From assembly GCF_018397995.1 (NCBI RefSeq), contig NZ_BBQH01000052.1, forward strand, positions 1 to 42,786: a DNA stretch of 42,786 nucleotides. Direction: 5' to 3'. Below the pieces are notes generated by a model. It saw only the letters and a list, made by a program, of their open reading frames with translations. It was not told the DNA's origin and searched no databases. This stretch comes from Rhizomonospora bruguierae. Lineage in GTDB: Bacteria; Actinomycetota; Actinomycetes; Mycobacteriales; Micromonosporaceae. The position numbers and the translations under genes were made by a program. Of the stretch, positions 6,139-13,724 are shown in pieces; the first letter of the stretch is position 1, and each line of letters begins with the position of its first letter.

Positions 6139-8067
6139 GTGTGCGGGTTGGTGGTCTACGTGAGCGCTGGGCAGCGGGGTGCGCGGGGGGAGCGGCTCCC
6201 CACCGACCTGCCGCAGCGGCTGGGGTTGATGCGGCACCGCGGACCCGACGAGACGTCCGTGCGCGTCGTCGACGACCAGATCGTCCTGGGCTTTCAGCGG
6301 CTGGCGATCGTCGACGTGGACGGCAGCTCGCAGCCGCTGAGCTACCCGCCGGAGGGCGAGGACGCCGAGCGGTGGGCGCTGTGCTTCAACGGCGAGCTGT
6401 ACAACTACCGCGAGCTACGGGACGAACTGCGCCGCGAGCACGGCGCCCGGTTCGCCACCAACGGCGACGCCGAGGTGGTTGCGGCCGCATACCACTACTG
6501 GGGACCCGAGGCGGTGCACCGGTTCCGCGGCATGTTCGCGTACGCCCTGTGGGACCGGACCGACGGCGTGCTGTACGCGGCCCGCGACCCGTTCGGCATC
6601 AAACCGCTCTACTACCTGCCCACCCCGGACGGGCTCTGGCTGGCCAGCGAGAAGAAGTCGCTGCCCAACGGGCGGGAACTGGACACCGACGCGCTCGGGC
6701 ACTACCTGTCCCTGCAGTACGTGCCGGAGCCGTTCAGCCTGCACGCCGGGGTGCGGCGGCTGTCCGCGGGCGGCCGGCTCAGCTACCGGCCGGGCGGCGA
6801 CGTGATCGCCGAGCGGTACGTGCGCCCCACGTTCCAGCCCGCCGACTCGCACGACGGCGGGCGACCCGCCCAGGACGGGCTGGTGACGGAACTGCGGGAG
6901 GCGCTGCGCGACAGCGTGCGCACCCACCTGAACGCCGACGTGCCGGTGGGCGCGTTCCTCTCCGGCGGCGTGGACTCCACCGCCGTGGTCGCCCTGGCCC
7001 ACGAGGTCAAGCCGGACCTGCAGGTGTTCAGCGTGGGCTTCGACACCGACGGGTACTCCGAATGCGACCTGGCCGACGCCAGCGCCCGCGAGTTGGGGGT
7101 CAAACACACCCCCACCGTGATCACCGGCGCGGACGTGCTCGGCGCGCTGCCCCGCATCGTCTGGCACCTGGACGACCCGCTCGCCGACCCGTCCCTGACC
7201 CCGCTGTACTTCCTGGCCCGCACCGCGTCCGAGCACGTCACGGTGGTGCTCTCCGGCGAGGGGGCGGACGAGTTGTTCGGCGGGTACACCATCTACCGGG
7301 AGGCGGCGGCGGTGGCCCCGGTCGGCCGGCTGCCGCACCCGCTGCAACGGGCGCTGCGCGGCCTGACCGCGGTGCTCCCGGAGGGGGTCAAGGGCCGCAG
7401 CTACCTGGAGCGGGCCACCACCCCCCTGGAGCAGCGGTACTACGGCAACGCCCGGATGTTCGACGCGGCGGAGAAGGACACCCTGCTGCGGCACCGGCAG
7501 ACCGCACCGCGCACCGAGGTCACCGCCCCCGTCTACGCCGAGGCGGCGGCGCTGGACGACGTGAGCAAGATGCAGATCGTCGACATGTACACCTGGCTGC
7601 CCGGGGACATCCTCACCAAGGCGGACCGGATGTCCATGGCGCACTCGCTGGAACTGCGCGTGCCGTTCCTGGACCGCCGGGTGTTCGAGGTGGCCAGCCG
7701 GATACCGAGCACGCTGCGGGTGCCGGCCGGCAGCAAGACCACCAAGTACCTGCTCCGTGAGGCGGTGCGTGGGATCGTCCCCGAGCCCGTCACCGACCGG
7801 CGCAAGCTCGGCTTCGCCACACCCACCCGGGTCTGGCTGCGCGGCGAAATGGCCGACTGGGCGGACGACCTGCTCTCCCACTCCGGCGCCGGTGACCTGA
7901 TCGACCTGGAGTACGTGCGCGGCCTGCTCGCCGCCCACCGGCAGGGCCGGGCCGACCACGCCCGGAAGATCTGGACGGTGCTCGTGTTCTGCCTGTGGTA
8001 CGCGATGTTCATCGAGCACTCGCTCGACCCGTTCGCGGCACCCGCCCGCCCCCCGGTCCCGGCCTAG
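6139..8067 (+). CDS. asnB: Asparagine synthetase (glutamine-hydrolysing)
   Basis: A 642-residue class II glutamine amidotransferase plus synthetase. The GTG at 6139 puts Cys directly after the initiator (MCGLVVY), the N-terminal nucleophile that hydrolyses glutamine; RHRGPDE, QRLAIVD and FNGELYNYRELR of the glutaminase domain follow. The C-terminal half has the pyrophosphate loop FLSGGVDST (about residue 275) and GEGADELFGGY, which bind ATP and aspartate. An AGGGGG ribosome binding site precedes the start by about seven bases. Housekeeping asparagine synthesis is most likely; specialised amidation is possible for this family. It stands alone, converging with the desaturase gene nine bases downstream. 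Confidence 0.88.
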   Translation: MCGLVVYVSAGQRGARGERLPTDLPQRLGLMRHRGPDETSVRVVDDQIVLGFQRLAIVDVDGSSQPLSYPPEGEDAERWALCFNGELYNYRELRDELRREHGARFATNGDAEVVAAAYHYWGPEAVHRFRGMFAYALWDRTDGVLYAARDPFGIKPLYYLPTPDGLWLASEKKSLPNGRELDTDALGHYLSLQYVPEPFSLHAGVRRLSAGGRLSYRPGGDVIAERYVRPTFQPADSHDGGRPAQDGLVTELREALRDSVRTHLNADVPVGAFLSGGVDSTAVVALAHEVKPDLQVFSVGFDTDGYSECDLADASARELGVKHTPTVITGADVLGALPRIVWHLDDPLADPSLTPLYFLARTASEHVTVVLSGEGADELFGGYTIYREAAAVAPVGRLPHPLQRALRGLTAVLPEGVKGRSYLERATTPLEQRYYGNARMFDAAEKDTLLRHRQTAPRTEVTAPVYAEAAALDDVSKMQIVDMYTWLPGDILTKADRMSMAHSLELRVPFLDRRVFEVASRIPSTLRVPAGSKTTKYLLREAVRGIVPEPVTDRRKLGFATPTRVWLRGEMADWADDLLSHSGAGDLIDLEYVRGLLAAHRQGRADHARKIWTVLVFCLWYAMFIEHSLDPFAAPARPPVPA

Positions 8068-8076
8068 GGTGGTGGC

Positions 8077-9606
8077 TCAGGGTGCCCCGATCTGCCGCGC
8101 GACGATCTGGGCGGACAGGGCCACCATCGGCAGCCCGCCGCCCGGGTGCACCGAGCCGCCGACCAGGAACAGGCCGGCCACCGGCGACCGGTTGGGCGTA
8201 CGCAGCAGCCGCCCCGCGGTGCCGTAGATCGCCCCACCCGGAGCCGCCGTGGCTGCGGCGAGGTCGGCGGGGGTGTGCACCCGACAGAACAGCACCCGGT
8301 CACGGACGTCGACGCCCCGCTCGGCCAGCACCGCCAGGACCCGGTCGGCGTAGGCGTCGGCGAAACCGGGCCGCCGCCAGTCCACGGCGCCGGTGCCGGT
8401 GCCGTGCCGGGGCGCGTTCACCAGCACGAACCACGCCTCGTGCCCGTCCGGGCGGACCAGCGGGTCGGCCGGCGCCGTGACGAACACCGTCGGGTCCGGC
8501 GCCGGGCGGGCCGGCGCGCCGGTGCGCGGGTCACCGAACACCGCGTCGAACTCGGCGTCGTACCCGGCCACACCGCCGGGCGGGAAGAACACGCTGTGGT
8601 GCGCCAGGCCCGGGGTCCGCCCGCGCACGCCGAGCAGCAGCACGAAGCCGGCCAGGCTGCGGTCGACCAGCCGGGCGGCCCGCGCGGGGCGGGGGAGCAG
8701 GTCCCGGTAGACGGTCAACGCGTCCGCGTTGGCCACCACCACGTCCGCCGGCACGCGCCCGCCGTCCGCGAACCGGACCCCGGTCACCCGCCCGCCCGCC
8801 GCGGCGACGCCGGTCACCGTCACCCCGGTCTCGATCACCACACCCAGGTCCAGGCACCGGCTCACCAACGCGTCGGCGAGGGTGCCCATCCCGCCACGCG
8901 GGTACCAGCCGCCGTACGTCAGCTCCGCGTACGGGATCGCCGCCAGCGCGGCGGGCGCGCGGCGCGGGTCCGCGCCCGCGTAGGTGGCGTAACGGTCCAG
9001 CAGGGTGCGCAGGCGCGGGTCGCGCAGCGTGCGCCGGCCGAGGTCGCGCAGCGACCGACCCGGCGCGATCGCGGCCAGGTCGCGCAGCAGCCGCCCCGGC
9101 CGGCGGGCCAGCGGCGCCAGCGCCAACGGCGAGTCCACGGGGGAACGCAGCACGTCCCGCCAGGACGCCTCCCAGACCCGGGCGGCCCGCCGCCACAGCA
9201 CCGCCCAGTCGGCGGCCGCGTCCGTGCCCAGCGCCGCCCCGATCCGCTCCGCGAACCCGGCCGGGTCCGCGCACGAGTCCAGCACGGTGCCGTCCGCGAA
9301 GGTGTGCCGCACGATCGGGTCCAGCGGCACCAGGTCCAGGTAGTCGGCCAGCTTCGCGCCGGTGGCCTCGAACAGGTCCGCGAACACCTGCGGCAGCGTC
9401 AACAGGCTGGGGCCGGTGTCGAAGACGAAGCCGTCCCGGGCGTACCGCGCCAGCTTCCCGCCGACCGCGTCGCCCCGCTCGTACACCGCCACCCGGTGCC
9501 CGACCGCGGCCAGCCGGGCGGCCACCGCGAGCCCACCCACCCCCGCCCCGATCACCACAACCCGGCGGCTGCCGGGCGGTGCGCTCCGGGCGCTCCTCGC
9601 ACTCAC
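8077..9606 (-). CDS. Carotenoid desaturase, CrtI/CrtD family FAD-dependent oxidoreductase
   Basis: A 509-residue flavoprotein. The N-terminal Rossmann motif VVVIGAGVGGLAVAARLA with the downstream YERGDAVGGKLARYARDGF binds FAD; FDTGPSLLTLPQVF is the phytoene desaturase signature, and the C terminus carries GGSVHPGGGLPMVALSAQ. GTG 9606 is chosen because GAAAGG lies about nine bases upstream and the Rossmann fold begins 14 residues later. The open frame extends further but only through repeat sequence. Being last in an operon with cruF and the glycosyltransferase, it may be a 3',4'-desaturase of the acyclic end (CrtD role) rather than the primary phytoene desaturase; sequence alone does not decide. 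Its first ten residues come from a 32-bp repeat. Confidence 0.8.
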   Translation of the reverse strand: MSARSARSAPPGSRRVVVIGAGVGGLAVAARLAAVGHRVAVYERGDAVGGKLARYARDGFVFDTGPSLLTLPQVFADLFEATGAKLADYLDLVPLDPIVRHTFADGTVLDSCADPAGFAERIGAALGTDAAADWAVLWRRAARVWEASWRDVLRSPVDSPLALAPLARRPGRLLRDLAAIAPGRSLRDLGRRTLRDPRLRTLLDRYATYAGADPRRAPAALAAIPYAELTYGGWYPRGGMGTLADALVSRCLDLGVVIETGVTVTGVAAAGGRVTGVRFADGGRVPADVVVANADALTVYRDLLPRPARAARLVDRSLAGFVLLLGVRGRTPGLAHHSVFFPPGGVAGYDAEFDAVFGDPRTGAPARPAPDPTVFVTAPADPLVRPDGHEAWFVLVNAPRHGTGTGAVDWRRPGFADAYADRVLAVLAERGVDVRDRVLFCRVHTPADLAAATAAPGGAIYGTAGRLLRTPNRSPVAGLFLVGGSVHPGGGLPMVALSAQIVARQIGAP

Positions 9607-9608
9607 GG
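9577..9608 (-). repeat. 32-bp direct repeat, copy 1 (codes the start of the desaturase)
   Basis: The 32 bases at 9577-9608 are repeated without change at 9666-9697. On the coding (minus) strand this copy contains the desaturase GTG start and encodes SARSARSAP. The two copies are 89 bases apart, start to start, and bracket the whole gap between the glycosyltransferase stop and the desaturase start. Confidence 0.95.
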
Positions 9609-9665
9609 TGTTGGCCTTTCGTTCGTGACTGCGGTGCTTCCTGCGCGGTCGCCGGTCCTGCGGCC

Positions 9666-9697
9666 CGGTGCGCTCCGGGCGCTCCTCGCACTCACGG
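9666..9697 (-). repeat. 32-bp direct repeat, copy 2 (contains the glycosyltransferase stop codon)
   Basis: An exact copy of 9577-9608. On the minus strand its GTGAG core supplies the TGA stop of the cruG-like gene (9694-9692). A gene end and the next gene start are thus built from the same duplicated element. Confidence 0.95.
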
Positions 9698-10810
9698 GGG
9701 TAACTGTATGCGGCGGCCCTTCCAGCGCGCCGCGTGCCGCACCCGGAACGAACGGACCACCAGCCAGGCGAAGACCACGATCGACAGCGGGTGGGCCAGC
9801 GCGTCCGGCCAGGTCCGCGCCCCGGTCGCGCGGCCCGCCACCACGCGCGAGAAAACCCCCACCGCGTACGCGCAGAGCGCGGTTCCCGCCGTGCGCCACG
9901 CACCCGCCCCGGCAGCGCCGAAGGCGAGAACCACCTGAACGGGGTACAGGAAAAGCAGCAGGAGCACGACGGCGGCGGCGCCGGCCGGCGTGCCGAAGGC
10001 GGCCCAGAGGCTCTTGCCGTAGCCGTCGACCAGGCCGGACCAGGAGTCGTACATCCGGCAGGAGGCCAGGCGGGAGCCGTCGGCCAGGGCGATCCGGCCC
10101 CCGGCGCGCTTGACCGCGCGGGCGAGTTCGATGTCCTCGAGGACCCTGTCCCGCACGGCGGCGTGACCGCCGGCGCGGTCGTACCCGGAACGGGTGACCA
10201 CGAGGAACTGCCCCCCGGCCGCGGCCAGGGACGGGCGCGGCGAGCGCTCCACCGCGCGCAGCGGCAGGAACGCCAGCCAGGACCACTGGAGCAGCGGCTG
10301 GACCAGGCGTTCGCCCCGGGTACGCGCCTCGATCCGGGGGTACGGGCTGAGCAGGTCGACCCCCGCGCGCCGCGCCTGCGTCACGGCGGCGGCCACCGCA
10401 TGCGGCGCCAGGACCACGTCGGCGTCGACGAAGACCAGGTACTCGGCGGTGGTGCGCGCGGCGAGCCGGTGGCAGGCGTGCGGCTTGCCCAGCCAGCCCT
10501 CGGGCGGCGGCTCGCCGGCCAGCAGCGTGACGCGGTCCCCGGCGATCTCGCGGACCAGGTCGGCGGTGCCGTCCGTGGAGCCGTCGTCGAGGGCGGTGAT
10601 CGTCAGGTTGGGGACCCCTCGCTGGCCCAACAGCGCCCGCAGGCACGGCTCGACCCGGTGCGCCTCGTCGCGGAGCGGGAGCAGCACCGCGACCCGGTCC
10701 GCCACCTCGGGCGGGTCGTCCGGCGGGCGGCGCAGCCAGCGGGTGGCGTTGACGGTGGTCAGGCCGGCGAGCCCGGCGACCACCGCCAGCGCTACGAGCG
10801 CGACCGCCAC
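9692..10810 (-). CDS. Family 2 glycosyltransferase, probable carotenoid glycosyltransferase (CruG-like)
   Basis: A 372-residue membrane-associated GT-A enzyme: an N-terminal helix (residues 1-18), then the catalytic domain with LDDGSTDGTADLV (nucleotide-sugar binding), VFVDADVVL (DxD metal site), an ED motif in VLEDIELARAVK and SWSGLVDGYGKS, and three to four C-terminal helices. It directly follows cruF, overlapping it by 19 bases. In cyanobacteria CruF (1',2'-hydratase) and CruG (2'-O-glycosyltransferase) act together on myxol-type carotenoids, and Salinispora makes the glycosylated sioxanthin, so transfer of a sugar to a carotenoid hydroxyl is the natural reading. The sugar and the exact position are not determinable. 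GTG 10810 is the last plausible start before the domain. Confidence 0.75.
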   Translation of the reverse strand: MAVALVALAVVAGLAGLTTVNATRWLRRPPDDPPEVADRVAVLLPLRDEAHRVEPCLRALLGQRGVPNLTITALDDGSTDGTADLVREIAGDRVTLLAGEPPPEGWLGKPHACHRLAARTTAEYLVFVDADVVLAPHAVAAAVTQARRAGVDLLSPYPRIEARTRGERLVQPLLQWSWLAFLPLRAVERSPRPSLAAAGGQFLVVTRSGYDRAGGHAAVRDRVLEDIELARAVKRAGGRIALADGSRLASCRMYDSWSGLVDGYGKSLWAAFGTPAGAAAVVLLLLFLYPVQVVLAFGAAGAGAWRTAGTALCAYAVGVFSRVVAGRATGARTWPDALAHPLSIVVFAWLVVRSFRVRHAARWKGRRIQLPP

Positions 10811-11520
10811 AGCCGAACCGCCAGCGGGATCGCGACGACGCCCATGCCGGCGGCGCCCCACACGGCCGAGGCGGGCAGGCCGAGGAAGGCCGCGTGGGCG
10901 AGCGTCGAGGAGGCGTAGGTCCACAGGTAGAGCGCGTACATGGGGCGGTCCCGGCCGGGCCTGTCCCGGATGGTTGCCCGCAGGATCAGCATCATCGCGA
11001 TCGCGACGACCAGCCAGCCGGCGTAGTTGGTGAGCGGGACGCCGGGGACGCCCGGCAGCGCCGGATGGGGGTTGTCCCAGGTCCAGTAGCGTTCGGCGAC
11101 CATCTGCGGATCGAGGAAGAGGTCCCACGCGGTGAGGCCGACGGCCGCGATCAGCGGCCTGGCCGCGGTGCGTGGGGCCGCCAGCCAGGCGGGCCAGGCC
11201 ATCCAGGTCCAGGCCAGCGGAACAATCAGCGGGACGCCGGCGAGCTTCGGGCCGATCGCGTCGCCGTAGGCGTAGTGGCCGAACGGGAAGCCGGTGTGCG
11301 CGCCGAGCGCCTCCACCGCGAGCCCGCCGCCGGTGGTGGTGAGCACCAGGGCGGCGGCGGTCCGGGCGCCCCGGGTGACGGCGGCGTGCAGCACGCTCGC
11401 CGCGTACCCGAGCAGCACCGTGAGGACCGTCAACCCCGCGCGCGCCGGCCCGTCGGCGAGCGGGTAGCCGATCTGGGCCAGCACCATGGCCGCGAGGGGC
11501 AGCCAGGGCGCGCCGGTCAT
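10792..11520 (-). CDS. cruF: Carotenoid 1',2'-hydratase, CruF family
   Basis: A 242-residue integral membrane protein with seven or so hydrophobic helices. Motifs typical of the CruF/CarF-type (DUF422) family are GAHTGFPFGHYAYGD, TAWDLFLDPQMV and WTWDNPHP, with conserved His, Asp and Trp that are probably catalytic. CruF adds water to the psi end of an acyclic or monocyclic carotenoid, giving a 1'-hydroxyl. The ATG at 11520 overlaps the TGA of the upstream GNAT gene (ATGA), and the gene runs into the cruG-like gene. Here the non-cyclised end of the carotenoid would be hydrated while CrtYc/CrtYd cyclise the other. Confidence 0.85.
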   Translation of the reverse strand: MTGAPWLPLAAMVLAQIGYPLADGPARAGLTVLTVLLGYAASVLHAAVTRGARTAAALVLTTTGGGLAVEALGAHTGFPFGHYAYGDAIGPKLAGVPLIVPLAWTWMAWPAWLAAPRTAARPLIAAVGLTAWDLFLDPQMVAERYWTWDNPHPALPGVPGVPLTNYAGWLVVAIAMMLILRATIRDRPGRDRPMYALYLWTYASSTLAHAAFLGLPASAVWGAAGMGVVAIPLAVRLWRSRS

Positions 11521-12230
11521 CCCTCGCGGGCTCGGCTCTCCGCCGTGGCGTTGCTGCCGTTGGCGCGGCTGGCGCTGTCGCTGGCGGTGCCGCCGCTGGC
11601 GGTGGCGCTGGTGCTGGTGCCGGCAGCGGTGGCGCTGGCGCTGGCGGTGGTGCCGCTGGCGGTGGCGCCGGTGCCTCCGGTGCTGCCGGCGAGGGTCAGC
11701 GGGAGCGGGCGGCCCAGGATCGCGAACAGCCGCTCGTCGCCGGGGAAGACGAACCGGCGCAGCACGTCCACGAAGCCGAACCGCCGGTACAGCCGCCAGG
11801 CCCGGGACCGGGTCTCGTCCGCCTCGGGCGTGGACAGCAGCGTGGTCGAGCCCTCCGCCATGCCCAGCAGCGCCTGCAACTGGCGGGCGCCGATCCCGTG
11901 CCCCTGCGCGGGCGGGCGGACGTGCAGCTCCACCACCTCGAAACAGTCGGTCAGCCAGTACCGGCGGGCCGGCGGATCCAGGGCGGCGCGCACCTGGTCG
12001 TGCCACCACTGCCCGGACGCGGACCGGTACCCGTAGCCGAAACCCACCAGCCGCCCGTCCCGGGCCAGCGTCGCCACCGCCCGGAACCCCGGCCGGCGCA
12101 CGTGCGTGGCGATGTACCCACGCCGCGCCTCCAGCAACTCGGCCCGGTACCCCATGGCCTCGCCGTACACCGCGATCACGTCGTCCAGCCGGCGGGCGAG
12201 GTCGTCCGGTGTCCACGGCACGAGCCTCAT
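11517..12230 (-). CDS. GNAT family N-acetyltransferase with low-complexity C-terminal tail
   Basis: A 237-residue protein. Residues 1-180 form a GNAT fold, with the acetyl-CoA loop in ELHVRPPAQGHGIGARQLQ (Q-x-x-G-x-G/A type) and the C-terminal AWRLYRRFGFVDV strand. Residues 182-237 are a Ser/Thr/Ala/Gly tail (GSTGGTGATASGTTASASA and so on) encoded by short GC repeats. The substrate is unknown. Its start ATG overlaps the stop of the CrtA-like gene and its stop overlaps the start of cruF, so it is embedded in the carotenoid operon; whether it acts on a carotenoid or is only a passenger cannot be told. Confidence 0.8.
   Translation of the reverse strand: MRLVPWTPDDLARRLDDVIAVYGEAMGYRAELLEARRGYIATHVRRPGFRAVATLARDGRLVGFGYGYRSASGQWWHDQVRAALDPPARRYWLTDCFEVVELHVRPPAQGHGIGARQLQALLGMAEGSTTLLSTPEADETRSRAWRLYRRFGFVDVLRRFVFPGDERLFAILGRPLPLTLAGSTGGTGATASGTTASASATAAGTSTSATASGGTASDSASRANGSNATAESRAREG
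11520..11687 (-). repeat. Short-period GC repeats coding the Ser/Thr/Ala/Gly tail of the GNAT protein
   Basis: On the plus strand this stretch is a run of interspersed units such as gctggcggtg, ccgctggcg and gtggcgctg, periodic in multiples of three. It codes only A, S, T, G and a few other residues. The catalytic domain ends before it, so this looks like 3'-end growth of the gene by slippage. Confidence 0.8.
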
Positions 12231-13204
12231 CCGCGCTGACCCTCCCTGCCGTCGGCACTCCACCCGAGCACGCCGGGCTCCCCGTGCACGCCCAGCACCG
12301 CGAAGCGCGCGAACAGCTCCTCCGCGTACCACCCGGCGCGGGCCGTCCGCTCGATCACCGCGCGGTGCTCCGGCTGACGGTACGCGAAGCGGACGAGGTC
12401 TGTCGCGCTCCGCCACACGCTGATCGTCCCCTGCCAGCCGATCGGCGCCTCACCGACGCCGAACCGCGCGAGCAACCCGGACGCGCGGCGCAGATCCTCC
12501 GCCACCGGGGGAACCGCCCGCCAGAACGCCACCGCCCGGGTGGGCCGCAGCCGCGCCCGGGTCAGCGCCAGCACGGCCCCGCCAGCGGCGGGCCGGCCCC
12601 GCGGGTCCCCGAACGGCTGGCGGCCGGACCACAGCCCGCGGCTGGCCAGGGGGAGAAGGTCCACCCGGGCGCTTTGCTCCGCTTCCCTATCGGAAACACC
12701 GCGCGCGGCGGGTGCCGCTCGGCCGGCGCCGGCACCGGCCTCACCACTGGGCTCCGCTCCGGCCGTCCCACCGCGGCCATCTCCGCCCGGCACTTCGCGG
12801 CTCTGGTCTTGCCCGGGTTGGCTTTCCCGCTCTTGGCCTTCGTGGTGGGCTTGGCCTTCCCGGTCTTGGCTTTTGCGGTGGGCTTGGCTTTCGTGGTGGG
12901 CTTGGCCTTCGCGGGCCTGCCGGTCGGCGAGGGCGCGCCAGGCGCGGCCGGGGGCGGTGCGGTCGAACCCGGCCGGGCCGTCCGGGTCGTCCCAGGTGAT
13001 GAGGGCGGCGTAGCGGGTGGGGTCGGCGTCTGCGGGGCCGAAGCCGTCGCCCGTGCCCGTACCGAGCAGTTTCGCGAACCGCACGCCGGGCAGGGCGCGC
13101 AGGCGGCGCCGATCCAGCGCCATCCGGGCCAGCGCCCGGGGCACCGCCCGCGGCGCGACCCGCCACACGTGCAGGCTGACCGCGGCGGGTACGGCTGGCG
13201 TCAC
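12227..13204 (-). CDS. CrtA-like (spheroidene monooxygenase family) protein with internal insertion
   Basis: A 325-residue protein whose two ends match the spheroidene monooxygenase family: LHVWRVAPRAVPRALARMAL with GVRFAKLLGTGTGDGF at the front, and AVAFWRAVPPVAEDLRRA, GWQGTISVWRSATDLVRFAY and GWYAEELFARFAVL at the back. Family members are around 240 residues. The extra length is a hydrophilic Gln/His/Glu/Ser then Gly/Ala stretch at residues 95-178 inserted between the two halves. CrtA introduces oxygen at C-2 of acyclic carotenoid ends, and a C-2' hydroxylation step would suit this operon; that is inference. GTG 13204 overlaps the stop of the ybaK-like gene (GTGA) and the stop overlaps the GNAT start. 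Confidence 0.75.
   Translation of the reverse strand: MTPAVPAAVSLHVWRVAPRAVPRALARMALDRRRLRALPGVRFAKLLGTGTGDGFGPADADPTRYAALITWDDPDGPAGFDRTAPGRAWRALADRQAREGQAHHESQAHRKSQDREGQAHHEGQERESQPGQDQSREVPGGDGRGGTAGAEPSGEAGAGAGRAAPAARGVSDREAEQSARVDLLPLASRGLWSGRQPFGDPRGRPAAGGAVLALTRARLRPTRAVAFWRAVPPVAEDLRRASGLLARFGVGEAPIGWQGTISVWRSATDLVRFAYRQPEHRAVIERTARAGWYAEELFARFAVLGVHGEPGVLGWSADGREGQRG
12671..12922 (-). repeat. In-frame repetitive insertion in the CrtA-like gene
   Basis: The plus strand shows recurring blocks such as gtggtgggcttggcctt, cccggtcttggct and gcggtgggcttggcttt with a basic three-base phase. On the coding strand they give GQAHHE, SQAHRK, SQDREGQAHHE and GQERES. The second part codes Gly/Ala-rich sequence. 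The insertion separates two conserved halves of the family domain. Confidence 0.85.
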
Positions 13205-13680
13205 GCCACCTCGGTCGGCGTGCCGGCGGTGATGCGTACCAGTTCCGCGTACGTGGTGGGAAAGACCGCCCGCGGCACCCCGCCCGCGGCCCACACCTCG
13301 TCGTACTGCTCCAGGGCGACGTCGACCAGCGTGCGGACCGGCTTCGGGTGGCCCAGCGGGGCGACCCCGCCGATCGGCTGGCCGGTGTGCCGCCGGACGA
13401 ACTCCGGGGCGGCCCGGCCCAGCTTCGCGACGCCGAGGGCGGCGGCGATCTTCGCGGTGTCCACCCGGTGCGCCCCGGAGGTCAGCACGAGCAGCGGCTC
13501 GCCGTCCGCATCGAAGATCAGGGAGTTGGCGATCTGCCCCACGCGTACGCCGAGCGCCTCGGCCGCGGCGGCCGCGGTGTGCACCGCGTCCGGCAGCGTG
13601 ATCACCTTGGTCGAGGCGCCGGCGGCGTCGAGGGCGTCCTGCACGGCCTGCACGTTCGGATGGGGCTGCATGCGGACCAT
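13201..13680 (-). CDS. YbaK/EbsC (aminoacyl-tRNA deacylase) family protein
   Basis: A 159-residue single-domain protein of the YbaK/ProX-like fold. GVRVGQIANSLIF, VLTSGAHRVDTAKIAAALG and GQPIGGVAPLGHPKP match the family in order. Escherichia coli YbaK uses Lys46 in VYKTLLV to hydrolyse Cys-tRNA(Pro); the aligned position here is Asn (QIANSLIF), so a canonical Lys-based mechanism is lost and the activity is doubtful. It is the first gene of the leftward carotenoid operon, overlapping the CrtA-like start by four bases, and starts 44 bases after the protease stop. The upstream gap shows no clear ribosome binding site. Confidence 0.85.
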   Translation of the reverse strand: MVRMQPHPNVQAVQDALDAAGASTKVITLPDAVHTAAAAAEALGVRVGQIANSLIFDADGEPLLVLTSGAHRVDTAKIAAALGVAKLGRAAPEFVRRHTGQPIGGVAPLGHPKPVRTLVDVALEQYDEVWAAGGVPRAVFPTTYAELVRITAGTPTEVA

Positions 13681-13724
13681 CTTGCCCGGCCGGCCTACGG
13701 TCCGGCCACCGGGTCAACCACCGG

